Below, in pieces: positions 1 to 7,547 of a DNA stretch of 64,000 nucleotides. The notes under the pieces were generated by a model. That model saw only the letters and a list, made by a program, of their open reading frames with translations. It did no database searches and was not told where the DNA came from. The translations under genes were made by a program, and so were the position numbers. The stretch's first letter is position 1, and each line of letters begins with the position of its first letter. The DNA is from Bacteroides acidifaciens (GTDB taxonomy: Bacteria; Bacteroidota; Bacteroidia; Bacteroidales; Bacteroidaceae): the NCBI RefSeq assembly GCF_024623065.1, contig NZ_JANJZR010000009.1:1-64000 (forward strand), read 5' to 3'.

Positions 1-393
1 ATAGTCTCTACGACCTCAAATCCGCTGCAAGAATGCCATCCTACAGCGAAAATCAGAGTTCTCGGACGGTCTGGGGGGGGGCGAATTTGGCTTAATCCCC
101 CTTATTCCCGTCCGCTTATTGAACAGTTTGTTAAGCGTTTGGCAGAGCATGGCAACGGAATTGCATTGCTCTTCAATCGTTGTGACTCAAAGATGTTTCA
201 AGATGTCATCTTTAAGAAAGCCACGGCAATGAAGTTTCTACGTAACCGGATTCGTTTCTTTCGCCCTGATGGAACACGTGGGGACAGCCCCGGTTGTGGA
301 AGTGTTCTTATTGCATTTGGCCGGGAAAATGCCGAAATTTTAAGGAATTGCTCTTTACAAGGCAAATATGTTGAACTTAACAATGATAAATGA
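1..393 (+). CDS. Phage Dam-like DNA N6-adenine methyltransferase (5' end cut by window)
   Basis: The frame is open from the window edge to the stop at 391-393. It carries the NPPY catalytic motif of N6-adenine methyltransferases within RIWLNPPYSRP (codons around 94-125), followed by a fold resembling phage N-6-adenine-methyltransferase C-termini (ALLFNRCDSKMFQ, then RFFRPDG and GSVLIAFG). It would methylate adenine in phage DNA, probably against host restriction. A run of nine G (73-81) lies just before the motif. One G fewer would join the NPPY part to frame 3, which reads SSRTVWGG up to the run and looks more family-like. So the gene may be frameshifted or phase-variable here. The next gene overlaps the stop by 4 nt. 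Confidence 0.7.
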   Translation: MVSTTSNPLQECHPTAKIRVLGRSGGGRIWLNPPYSRPLIEQFVKRLAEHGNGIALLFNRCDSKMFQDVIFKKATAMKFLRNRIRFFRPDGTRGDSPGCGSVLIAFGRENAEILRNCSLQGKYVELNNDK

Positions 394-668
394 TGAAAAT
401 CTTATATTTACTCATGCTCATTGCCGGTCTTTTATGGATCGGTGATTTCTCCATCACCTTAAAGCCCTTTTCTGTATCTTTACCATGCTGGTATAAAACC
501 GTTGGCATACTTCTATTTTGGCTGTCAATGACTATATATGTTTTAGGCGAGCATACTAAAGGCTATAAAGAAGGATTTGATACTGGAGTTAAAAAGTGCA
601 TTGAGATACTTGATAGAAATTGCCACTCTAAAGAAATAAATAATGATGAAACGGTACAGAATCAATAA
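390..668 (+). CDS. Small two-helix membrane protein, unknown function
   Basis: A 92-residue protein that starts in an ATGA overlap with the methyltransferase stop. Two hydrophobic segments, about residues 3-20 and 35-55, are separated by a short loop and followed by a charged soluble tail containing EHTKGYKEGFDTG. It probably sits in the inner membrane. No family recognised. Its place in a tightly overlapping plus-strand operon supports it being real. Confidence 0.6.
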   Translation: MMKILYLLMLIAGLLWIGDFSITLKPFSVSLPCWYKTVGILLFWLSMTIYVLGEHTKGYKEGFDTGVKKCIEILDRNCHSKEINNDETVQNQ

Positions 669-852
669 AACTACTACATTCGTAGAAGATAATCACAGCG
701 GAAATAAAGAGAAATACCTCATTCCTGATTACAAAGTGCAAGTCAAATTTGCGTGGATTTGGATAACAGTTAAGTCCTTCCATGATGAAGATGAAGAATA
801 CGCAAAAAATTGTGCGAATGAACTTCTTGAAAAACTTAACGAAAAGATTTGA
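643..852 (+). CDS. Small hypothetical protein
   Basis: A 69-residue protein overlapping the preceding gene by 26 nt and ending 2 nt before the RtcB start. It is mixed in charge with an acidic C-terminal helix (DEDEEYAKNCANELLEKL). ATG codons at 643 and 646 are equally possible starts. No family recognised; the call rests on operon packing. Confidence 0.5.
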   Translation: MMKRYRINKTTTFVEDNHSGNKEKYLIPDYKVQVKFAWIWITVKSFHDEDEEYAKNCANELLEKLNEKI

Positions 853-854
853 TT

Positions 855-2120
855 ATGATTGAATTACAAGGGAAATTCGGCAAAGATTGTAAAATATTTG
901 CCAATACAATAGAAAATGAAGCTATCGGAACGATACAAAACATTTTGAATAATCCGGTTACGACTGGTGTTCCAGTTCGTGTTATGCCTGATACCCATCA
1001 AGGAGTAGATATAGTGATTGGATTCACTATGCCGGTTACAGATCGTGTCAATCCCAATCATATCGGAGTGGATATTGGTTGTGGAATGTTATGTGTAGAA
1101 ATTGAAAACGCAATAACAAAAGATTCTTTTCCGGACATTAATCATGCAATCCGTTCCACCATACCTATGGGATTTGAGATTAACCAACAATCCTTATCCC
1201 AACAAGAAAGGGAGAATTTGTTTACCTTCTTATCTATCAGAATGGAACAGTTCTGCTCTAAATTCCAACTGGCAAAACCGGTTATTAGTGAGGAATATGT
1301 ATCACAACTTTGTAAGAAGGTGGGAATAAATGAAACTACATTCTACAACTCTTTAGGTACATTGGGAGGTGGGAATCACTTTATAGAACTGGGGCGTGCT
1401 GAGTCAACCAATAATATATTTCTTACAATACACACCGGATCGCGAAACTTTGGTGTGAAGGTTTGCAAATACCATGCCGAAATAGCCAAATTTGACAAAA
1501 AAGCTTTTTCTAATGAAATTCAACGCTTGAAGTCCACTGTTGAACCACAATCCATGCAAGCTGAAATACAGCGTTTGAAGGAAAAATTTGCCGGGTATTC
1601 CGGGTATCTCACAAATGAAGCAATGCTTCACTATTTATGTGACATGGTGATTGCACAAGGATATGCCGCTTTCAACCGCAAGTTGATTATACAACGTATA
1701 ATCAAAGCTTTGGGCTGGAACACTGCAATATCCGTTGAGACAGTCCATAACTATATCAGCTTTGATGATATGATAATCCGTAAAGGGGCTATTGCTGCAT
1801 ACGCCAATGATTATGTTGTGATTCCTATGAATATGGCAGACGGTATTCTTCTTTGTCGTGGTAAGGGAAACAAAGATTGGAATTATTCTGCACCCCACGG
1901 TGCCGGACGCTTATACTCCCGTTCCGAAGCTAAAGAAAGATTATCAATGGATGTATTCAAAGCCCAAATGAGCAATGTGTATTCTACTTCCGTATGTGAA
2001 GGGACATTGGATGAAAGTCCTATGGCATACAAAAATGTTCAGGAGATAAAAGAGCTTATAGAACCTACGGTAGAAATTGTTGATACAATTGTGCCCCTAA
2101 TCAATATCAAAGCTGTATGA
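855..2120 (+). CDS. rtcB: RNA-splicing ligase RtcB
   Basis: A 421-residue RtcB-family 3'-phosphate RNA ligase. It joins 2',3'-cyclic-phosphate or 3'-phosphate ends to 5'-OH ends using GTP and Mn2+, the ends made by anticodon nucleases and other metal-independent RNases. The family motifs are present in order: DTHQG (about 47-51), HIGVDIGCGM (about 69-78, metal-binding Asp and Cys), LGGGNHFIELG (about 169-179), IHTGSRNFG (about 193-201) and APHGAGR (about 346-352), whose His is guanylated. Length matches bacterial RtcB. The upstream TTG at 849 also opens the frame, but ATG at 855 gives the usual MIELQGK start. The phage also carries eight tRNA genes, so tRNA repair is a reasonable inferred role. 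Confidence 0.93.
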   Translation: MIELQGKFGKDCKIFANTIENEAIGTIQNILNNPVTTGVPVRVMPDTHQGVDIVIGFTMPVTDRVNPNHIGVDIGCGMLCVEIENAITKDSFPDINHAIRSTIPMGFEINQQSLSQQERENLFTFLSIRMEQFCSKFQLAKPVISEEYVSQLCKKVGINETTFYNSLGTLGGGNHFIELGRAESTNNIFLTIHTGSRNFGVKVCKYHAEIAKFDKKAFSNEIQRLKSTVEPQSMQAEIQRLKEKFAGYSGYLTNEAMLHYLCDMVIAQGYAAFNRKLIIQRIIKALGWNTAISVETVHNYISFDDMIIRKGAIAAYANDYVVIPMNMADGILLCRGKGNKDWNYSAPHGAGRLYSRSEAKERLSMDVFKAQMSNVYSTSVCEGTLDESPMAYKNVQEIKELIEPTVEIVDTIVPLINIKAV

Positions 2121-2524
2121 TAGAAAAGACAGACTTCCCTTATACTCTTGGCGGCTATGTCGAACAGCAAAATTATAAAGGTTTCGACATAGCCGTTTCC
2201 ATTCGCAGATACAAAGGAATATCAGCTTATGTCATTTCCTCGGAGAAAAGGCTGATCCGTGAAGAATCTGCCACCTTTGCCGACAAAGAAGACATGTTCC
2301 GTTGGGGACGAGAAGCGGTTGACCGGTATTTGGAACAGCAAGAACGTAGAAAAGAAGAGAATGCAGTCAAACGGGCAGACTATTATAAGAAGAAAGCTCG
2401 TGTGGCAGCATTGAAAGCCTTTAATGCCGCTATGTATTTCTCTGATATAAAGGACGGACTTTATGATAAGGCAAAAGGATTTTTTGAATATGAACTGGAT
2501 AAGGAACATGCAAAGATCAGATGA
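2117..2524 (+). CDS. Hypothetical phage protein
   Basis: A 135-residue protein starting in an ATGA overlap with rtcB and ending in the same kind of overlap with the next gene, so it is translationally coupled on both sides. The N-terminal half looks beta-rich; the C-terminal half (from about residue 70) is a charged helical region with many Lys, Arg and Glu. No family recognised. Confidence 0.6.
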   Translation: MIEKTDFPYTLGGYVEQQNYKGFDIAVSIRRYKGISAYVISSEKRLIREESATFADKEDMFRWGREAVDRYLEQQERRKEENAVKRADYYKKKARVAALKAFNAAMYFSDIKDGLYDKAKGFFEYELDKEHAKIR

Positions 2525-3036
2525 AAACACTTGATATTATACAAGGCTTTTGCGATCATGTTTTTCGTGATAAAAAAGGAAACCGCATCTTTCCCAATAT
2601 TTTTGTCGGGAAATGGGAAGCTGACTTATTGGAAGTTACCCGGTCACGCCTGACTTATGAATATGAAGTAAAAGTAAGCAGATGTGATTTCCATAAAGAC
2701 AAAAAGAAAAGTGATAAATATGGCAAGAACAAGTTTGATGTTGTCACTTCCGGCCAACGTACCAATTATTTTTATTATATAGTACCGAAAGGTTTGATAA
2801 AGCCCGATGAAGTCCCTGATTTCTCCGGGCTTATTTATGCTTATGAAGGATCAGTGCAATGTTATTCTCTTGAAAAGGGAAGATATGCAGTAAAGAGAAT
2901 TTTCTTTGAAGTAGCCAAACCTGCCCAAAAAGTTTCTGACATGAAAGCGGATGATAACTTCATTCGTAAACTCGACTTATCCATGTACTATCGCTATCAC
3001 CAAATGAGAAGAGACAATTACAAAAACAAGGAATAA
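2521..3036 (+). CDS. MmcB-like putative PD-(D/E)XK nuclease
   Basis: A 171-residue protein. The core KWEADLLEVTR followed by YEYEVKVSRCDFHKD (about residues 31-60) matches the E-x-D then E-V-K pattern of restriction-like nucleases, as in MmcB-type DNA repair proteins. Strand-forming segments such as NYFYYIVPKGLI and LIYAYEG follow, as expected for the fold. It probably cleaves or binds DNA during phage recombination or repair. It overlaps the previous stop (TGATG type) and is 1 nt before the next gene. Family assignment is by motif pattern only. Confidence 0.65.
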   Translation: MKTLDIIQGFCDHVFRDKKGNRIFPNIFVGKWEADLLEVTRSRLTYEYEVKVSRCDFHKDKKKSDKYGKNKFDVVTSGQRTNYFYYIVPKGLIKPDEVPDFSGLIYAYEGSVQCYSLEKGRYAVKRIFFEVAKPAQKVSDMKADDNFIRKLDLSMYYRYHQMRRDNYKNKE

Positions 3037-3037
3037 T

Positions 3038-3439
3038 ATGGAATTAAGATTAGACCCTGAAATACCGGTCACACGGGTTGTCAACGGGCATAATGTTTTC
3101 AATAAAGGCTATCACCACGGATTACGAGGAAAAACCTATGAAGAATACTATGGCAAAGAGAGAGCTGTTGAAATAAGAAAAAGACACAGCGAGGCTTTGA
3201 AAGGACATAGATATTGGTCTAATGGAAACGCCCATGCCTTTGCGTGTATCGCAATCACTCCCGAAGGCAAATGGTATAGATTCGAGTCAATAACCCAAGC
3301 TGCCCAAAAGTTAAATCTGAATTATGCCACAGTTCGCCGGTATATAAAACGAAAAATCAAACCCCAAAATGGCTGGCAATGGTTCTTGGAGAAAGATAAT
3401 AACTGGATAAAACATATTGATGATGGAAAAGCTGAATGA
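3038..3439 (+). CDS. NUMOD-type DNA-binding protein without nuclease domain
   Basis: A 133-residue protein. The segment GKTYEEYYGKERAVEIRKRH (about residues 31-50) resembles NUMOD3. The segment from FESITQAAQKLNLNY through to NGWQW (about 88-120) resembles the NUMOD1 helix-turn-helix. These modules normally give homing endonucleases their DNA specificity, but no HNH or GIY-YIG catalytic motif is visible in this frame. It may be a stand-alone DNA-binding protein or the remnant of a homing endonuclease. The next gene overlaps its 3' end. Confidence 0.7.
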   Translation: MELRLDPEIPVTRVVNGHNVFNKGYHHGLRGKTYEEYYGKERAVEIRKRHSEALKGHRYWSNGNAHAFACIAITPEGKWYRFESITQAAQKLNLNYATVRRYIKRKIKPQNGWQWFLEKDNNWIKHIDDGKAE

Positions 3440-3716
3440 AATCGCACAAAAAGCTTATGAATGTGCTGTAAGACGTGGAAAGATTGATCCCGACAATGAT
3501 AGTAACAACAATCTCCACCGCGATCTGCTTGAAGAAGTTGCCGAAGTCTTTGAATGTACAGGTGAGAAATCTCCACATATTAAAGAGTATTTAGATGTAG
3601 AAGAAGAGCTGGCAGATGTAATCATTGTTGCCCTAAGCACACTACACCATTTCAAATGTGACATTGATTCACTCATTGAAGCCAAAATGAATTATAATAA
3701 AAATAGAATGGATTGA
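3420..3716 (+). CDS. MazG-like nucleotide pyrophosphohydrolase
   Basis: A protein of about 98 residues with the all-alpha NTP pyrophosphohydrolase signature: LLEEVAEVFE followed by EEELADVIIVAL, the EExxE and ExxD metal-binding pairs. The family hydrolyses (d)NTPs or alarmone-related nucleotides to monophosphates. The upstream TTG at 3417 also opens the frame; ATG at 3420 or 3423 is more likely. It overlaps the NUMOD gene by about 20 nt. Confidence 0.8.
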   Translation: MMEKLNEIAQKAYECAVRRGKIDPDNDSNNNLHRDLLEEVAEVFECTGEKSPHIKEYLDVEEELADVIIVALSTLHHFKCDIDSLIEAKMNYNKNRMD

Positions 3717-3717
3717 T

Positions 3718-3822
3718 ATGGGAACCGGACAATTAATAAAATTGATTGTTGAGGCGTTTGTGCTTATCTTTGCACTACCATGTGTCTATAAAGATTTCAT
3801 GAACTTATGGAAAGAAAAATAA
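3718..3822 (+). CDS. 34-residue single-helix membrane peptide
   Basis: A short frame beginning 1 nt after the MazG-like stop (MGTGQLIKLIVEAFVL) with one hydrophobic helix (about residues 5-23) and a charged tail. It ends inside the next gene (overlap 3807-3822). Packing between coupled genes supports translation; function unknown. Confidence 0.45.
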   Translation: MGTGQLIKLIVEAFVLIFALPCVYKDFMNLWKEK

Positions 3823-4472
3823 GTGATATAAAAGACAAAAAGTTGAAAGCTGAAAATATCACATTGGCAGCAATATATAACATATTGTTCACCAATGATA
3901 TAGTTTGCTCCTTAATTGTAGAAATGTTAAGTGCATTACGCAAATCAGGGCTTTGTCGTTTCCGTGTAAAGCAGCAAGGAAATAAACTGGAACAGTTGAT
4001 GCTTCAATATGAAAAGAAAATCAATAAAATAGCCGGAAACCGAGCTTTTTTCATGGCTGATGCCAACCAATATGTTGCAGATGAAGTACAACCTGATTTG
4101 CTTAAAATGGAATACTCCATTAAAATGGAGTTTGACAAATGCCGGATTGAGAATAGTGCCTTACTTGCCAAAGTAGAACTTGCAAGATGTATGGCAGAGC
4201 TTGCTTGCCTATCCCTTGACAAACGGATAGAAGAAGTCCGTCCATATAATAAAGAAGTAACCGGAATAACATATCTCCGGCTCACTGACACATTTAAAGT
4301 ATTGGATGAACTTTCTGATATTTTATATAGGGGAGGGTATTGTAACCTCAATCAAAGCGATAATTGCAAAAGGGGTATGGCTATCATACAACGAAAACTT
4401 ACTGATTGTGATATTATCAGCAGCGCAATCAATGAGTCAGACAAGTTAAATCCTGCTGATAAAGACGGATAA
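3807..4472 (+). CDS. Hypothetical phage protein
   Basis: A 221-residue, mostly helical protein of mixed charge with no signal peptide or membrane segment and no motif I can name. It starts inside the small membrane peptide gene, continuing the overlapping operon. Cys residues are scattered and form no clear zinc site. Confidence 0.6.
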   Translation: MERKISDIKDKKLKAENITLAAIYNILFTNDIVCSLIVEMLSALRKSGLCRFRVKQQGNKLEQLMLQYEKKINKIAGNRAFFMADANQYVADEVQPDLLKMEYSIKMEFDKCRIENSALLAKVELARCMAELACLSLDKRIEEVRPYNKEVTGITYLRLTDTFKVLDELSDILYRGGYCNLNQSDNCKRGMAIIQRKLTDCDIISSAINESDKLNPADKDG

Positions 4473-4474
4473 AA

Positions 4475-4633
4475 ATGGCAAAATATCGTATAGGAATATC
4501 CGAAAGTTTATTGGGAGATTCTTGCTATTAATGTCAGATCAAAAGGTTTGGCATTTGGTGAAATGATGAAAGTTTCGGTACCAAAGAACGAATTTTAGAT
4601 TATGTTTGTAAACTTAAAAAAACGGACATATAG
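4475..4633 (+). pseudogene. Small phage gene broken by apparent single-base indels
   Basis: ATG at 4475 opens MAKYRIGISESLLGDSCY and then stops. The next codons in another frame read INVRSKGLAFGEMMKVSVP and stop in TTTTAG. A third frame continues DYVCKLKKTDI to a stop at 4631-4633. Read together, the three pieces make one plausible protein of about 53 residues, so one or two small indels have broken it; one sits at a T-run. Either real decay or sequence error. Confidence 0.45.
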
Positions 4634-4657
4634 TGTTTAACTATTTATAAACTGATT

Positions 4658-5056
4658 ATGAAATTAGAAGGAAGAATCATCGTGGCACAACCGATACAAT
4701 CGGGTGTATCAAAGAATGGCAATAACTGGCAGAGACAAGACTTTGTTTTGGAAATTCCCGGCCAATACCCTAAGAAAGTTGCCTTTTCAGTAATGAATAG
4801 TAATATTCAGAATTTTGGATTGGCCGTTGGGCAAGATGTTGATATTGAAATAGATATTAATGCGAATGAATGGCAGGGAAGATGGTTTAACTCCATTACT
4901 TGCTGGAAAGCAACACTCCGTAATCCGGGACAGTCTGCCGCGCCACAACAGCCCCAAACTTATTATCAGGGAGCATCATCCACCACGGCACCCTCACAAA
5001 ACATGCCTCAACCACCAGTGGATTTCGGGGAACAAAAAGACGATTTGCCTTTCTAA
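4658..5056 (+). CDS. DUF3127 SSB-like single-stranded DNA-binding protein
   Basis: A 132-residue protein. Residues 1-90 form an OB-fold-like DUF3127 domain (start MKLEGRIIVAQPIQSGVSKN). A Gln/Pro-rich linker follows, and the protein ends in KDDLPF, which mimics the acidic C-terminal tip of bacterial SSB (DDIPF) that recruits replication and repair proteins. It probably coats phage ssDNA. It is the last gene of the plus-strand operon, followed by a terminator. Confidence 0.8.
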   Translation: MKLEGRIIVAQPIQSGVSKNGNNWQRQDFVLEIPGQYPKKVAFSVMNSNIQNFGLAVGQDVDIEIDINANEWQGRWFNSITCWKATLRNPGQSAAPQQPQTYYQGASSTTAPSQNMPQPPVDFGEQKDDLPF

Positions 5057-5062
5057 AAAAGG

Positions 5063-5092
5063 AGAAGGGAGCCGAAATGCCCCCTTCTTTTT
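5063..5092 (+). terminator. Rho-independent terminator after SSB-like gene
   Basis: Inverted repeat AGAAGGG (5063-5069) and CCCTTCT (5082-5088) followed by T residues. It lies between the plus-strand operon and the convergent lysis operon. Confidence 0.75.
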
Positions 5093-5093
5093 A

Positions 5094-5657
5094 TTAATGT
5101 TCCACTTTTACGATTTCATTATAAACTATTCTGCTTCGTGGGTTATAATTGACTATTGTTTGTTTATATCCCTTTGTACCCCATCTCCACCATAGGAACT
5201 TGTGTTTATATATCCGGCTTATCGCGCTTGAAAGACTGTCTCTCACTTCATAGGTAAATGTGCTATCAGGAATATTTGCATAAAAATCCACCCATTTATC
5301 TGAATAATTGAAACTGCTGTCTTTCAGAACAAATACAATACTGTCTTTAGTGACAACTTTTGTGGTTGTGATATATTCGACTTCTTTAGGACGCAGATTC
5401 AAATCTTTTATCAGTTTTGCATCCGCACTCCGCAGCTCTTTCAATTCTTCAATGTTAAGCCGCAAAACATGGTTTTCAACCACATTTAGACTATCCCTAA
5501 TCTTATATTCTTCAAGTCCAGTACAGAGACTTTTCATATTATCTGAAAGTCGGGCACTTTCCATTTTCTCCTCCTGCCACAACCGGTACATCGAAAAGGT
5601 TGCCGCAAGGAGTAACACCCAAATTACTCCTATACCTATCTTCCACCTCATAATCAA
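5094..5657 (-). CDS. DUF6549-like coiled-coil membrane protein (possible inner spanin)
   Basis: A 187-residue protein with one N-terminal membrane helix (about residues 6-24), a periplasmic coiled coil (about 28-95) containing the repeated RDSL motif, and a beta-rich C-terminus. The layout matches proteins of Bacteroides phages found in lysis cassettes (DUF6549). Its place beside the lysozyme-like and holin genes suggests an inner-membrane spanin role; this is inference. It overlaps the next upstream gene by 4 nt. Confidence 0.55.
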   Translation of the reverse strand: MIMRWKIGIGVIWVLLLAATFSMYRLWQEEKMESARLSDNMKSLCTGLEEYKIRDSLNVVENHVLRLNIEELKELRSADAKLIKDLNLRPKEVEYITTTKVVTKDSIVFVLKDSSFNYSDKWVDFYANIPDSTFTYEVRDSLSSAISRIYKHKFLWWRWGTKGYKQTIVNYNPRSRIVYNEIVKVEH

Positions 5658-6361
5658 TCTGTATATACATTTTTACCAACTTCTGCAATAACCACCCATG
5701 CACCATTACAGAACCCATATATCTTACCGTCATTCGCCGGCATTTCAGGTATTGTGTTAAGCTTTGTCTCATTGGCAGTGGCTTTGCTAAGAGCACTTTG
5801 AGCTGTACTTTTTGCTGCATCAGCCGTTGTTTGTGCGGTCACAGCCTTTCCATCCGTAACAGCCAACATTCCGGTCAGAGTTTTTTCATTGGTTACTCCT
5901 GCAAGGAAGGTTTCAATTTCATTGAAGGTATCAATGGCCGTAGTCGCATCAACAGTGCCAACCAGTTCATCCAATGCTGTTTTCACTGCATTTATGGACT
6001 GTTCCAGTTGGGATTCTGCCAATTGAGCACGTCCGCTTTCTGCCAAAATATCCGATTTATTCGCATAGCTGCCACTATCAGAACTCTCCAAAAATGAAGA
6101 TGAAATAGGAAGTTCATTACATCCTACCATAACATACTGTCCGGCTATCAACCCGTCAACATTTATATCACAGAACTCTCCGACACTAAGTGCTGTTTTG
6201 TAAGGTACATAATCCTTTCCATTAGAACTTTTATACACAACAACTCTATTGTTTGCTGCATCTCCAAAATTGATGCTGATTGCAAATTTCCCAGTAGATA
6301 ACTGTACCGGTTGGCTTTCGTACCAACCCTCTTCTTTAAGAGTAAAATTCAATTTTGCCAT
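5654..6361 (-). CDS. Putative tail or appendage protein
   Basis: A 235-residue protein. The N-terminal half (1-120) is a beta-rich domain beginning MAKLNFTLKEEGWYESQPVQ. The middle (about 120-205) is a long Ala/Thr/Gln-rich helical stretch including AVTAQTTADAAKSTAQSAL, as in trimeric fibre shafts. The C-terminus is a short Trp-containing cap. It lies between the lysis genes and may attach to the tail. No family recognised. Confidence 0.5.
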   Translation of the reverse strand: MAKLNFTLKEEGWYESQPVQLSTGKFAISINFGDAANNRVVVYKSSNGKDYVPYKTALSVGEFCDINVDGLIAGQYVMVGCNELPISSSFLESSDSGSYANKSDILAESGRAQLAESQLEQSINAVKTALDELVGTVDATTAIDTFNEIETFLAGVTNEKTLTGMLAVTDGKAVTAQTTADAAKSTAQSALSKATANETKLNTIPEMPANDGKIYGFCNGAWVVIAEVGKNVYTD

Positions 6362-6392
6362 ATCTTCTATATGTCGTTTATATGTTTGTTTC

Positions 6393-6809
6393 CTATATCA
6401 ACTCCCAGCCTTTCCTTACCTCATCCATATTTGCAGGAACGCCATTCTCAACATAACTCATTGCAGCTACCACCGCAATAAGTTGTTCCCGGTTGTTTCT
6501 GTTCAGAACTGTATGACGAGATATGCCCGAACGTTTTTCGACTGTGGCAATATACACGTCAGTATTGTTTTCACATGGCGGTGCCCATCGCATAATAACA
6601 TCTTCAAGTTCATTGGCCGTACCATCTTTGTCAGTATCATACTTATTAAGAATATAAGTTTGAAGGGTTTTAAAAGCAGCACGATAACCGTATGCCATAG
6701 TTTTAAACTGAAAGAAGCTTTTATCTGTCTGTGTTACAGACAATCCCTGCCATTTCGTATTATTTCTTCGTATATTTAATGGATTATTATTCCGTAGTCC
6801 CCGTGTCAT
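6393..6809 (-). CDS. Lysozyme-like muralytic enzyme (structural protein P5 type)
   Basis: A 138-residue protein starting MTRGLRNNNPLNIRR. The RNNNPLNIR signature and the YGYRAAFKTLQTY segment are those of the P5/lytic-transglycosylase-like family common in Bacteroides phages, expected to cleave peptidoglycan. The ATG at 6809 is chosen over 6839 because a strong GGAGGA lies just upstream of it, inside the holin gene. No signal peptide is visible, so export would depend on the holin. Confidence 0.75.
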   Translation of the reverse strand: MTRGLRNNNPLNIRRNNTKWQGLSVTQTDKSFFQFKTMAYGYRAAFKTLQTYILNKYDTDKDGTANELEDVIMRWAPPCENNTDVYIATVEKRSGISRHTVLNRNNREQLIAVVAAMSYVENGVPANMDEVRKGWELI

Positions 6810-7254
6810 TTTTATCCTCCTTTTCTTTTTGTGTTTCAAACAATATTTGTGCGGCCAGTCGTGCTATATCGTCCTTATTCTCAATGATTATACTCATGGT
6901 CTTTTCCGCTTTCCGAAGCTCGGCCTTTTCCCATGATTTCTCACGTACCGATTTGAACTCACAGAAAACGCAATAAACCGCCCATAACATAGCGAATACT
7001 GGAAATGGAATGACGATGCAACATATAAGGTCAATCATAACCAGTGTCAGAAACGGATTAAAATATTTCTTCGCTTTTGTCGCTGTCATTTTGTACTTCT
7101 TCGAGGTACGAAGTTCCCCACGCTGTTTGGCCTTCTGAATCCCCGAAATAAAATCTATCCCCATTGCGATTATGATAGCTGTCATACTTACCGCTATCAA
7201 AACCAAATGTAAAAACAAATGGTCGTGAATGAATGTTTCAATAATGTCGTTCAT
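6787..7254 (-). CDS. Phage holin
   Basis: A 155-residue protein with hydrophobic helices at about 14-38 and 66-96 and a highly charged C-terminal tail (about 100-155), the usual plan of the Bacteroides phage holin family. It would form inner-membrane lesions that release the muralytic enzyme. Its 3' end overlaps the lysozyme-like gene start by 23 nt and contains that gene's ribosome-binding site. Confidence 0.75.
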   Translation of the reverse strand: MNDIIETFIHDHLFLHLVLIAVSMTAIIIAMGIDFISGIQKAKQRGELRTSKKYKMTATKAKKYFNPFLTLVMIDLICCIVIPFPVFAMLWAVYCVFCEFKSVREKSWEKAELRKAEKTMSIIIENKDDIARLAAQILFETQKEKEDKNDTGTTE

Positions 7255-7281
7255 ATCCTTTTGTGTTTGCGTTTATTATTT

Positions 7282-7545
7282 TTATTCCAATAGTAATTTG
7301 TTGATAGCATCAATAAAGGCTGGGGAACATAAACTTGCGTATTCCTTAATCATATTACACTCTTCATCGTTATACTCAATTTCTCCATTGGAGTTGAATA
7401 TTTTAAATGCGAGGGCATGAGCCTCTATTCCCCTGCCAAGTTGATAAATGATATTGGCAAAATCCTTCTTGTAGTTCTCAACGGAACATCTCGTCTTATC
7501 AATATCAACAAATATCTCAATTCTTTCAAAATTTATCCTTTTCAT
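7282..7545 (-). CDS. Small hypothetical protein
   Basis: An 87-residue protein (MKRINFERIEIFVDIDKT) lying between the holin and the tail-fibre gene. An upstream ATG at 7557 would also open the frame, but GGAAG five bases before the ATG at 7545 favours the latter. No membrane segment or known motif. The same arrangement of small proteins near fibre genes is common in phages. Confidence 0.55.
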   Translation of the reverse strand: MKRINFERIEIFVDIDKTRCSVENYKKDFANIIYQLGRGIEAHALAFKIFNSNGEIEYNDEECNMIKEYASLCSPAFIDAINKLLLE

Positions 7546-7547
7546 AA

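Noticed and set aside
3038..3439. Active homing endonuclease
   Set aside because: NUMOD modules are present but no HNH or GIY-YIG motif is visible.
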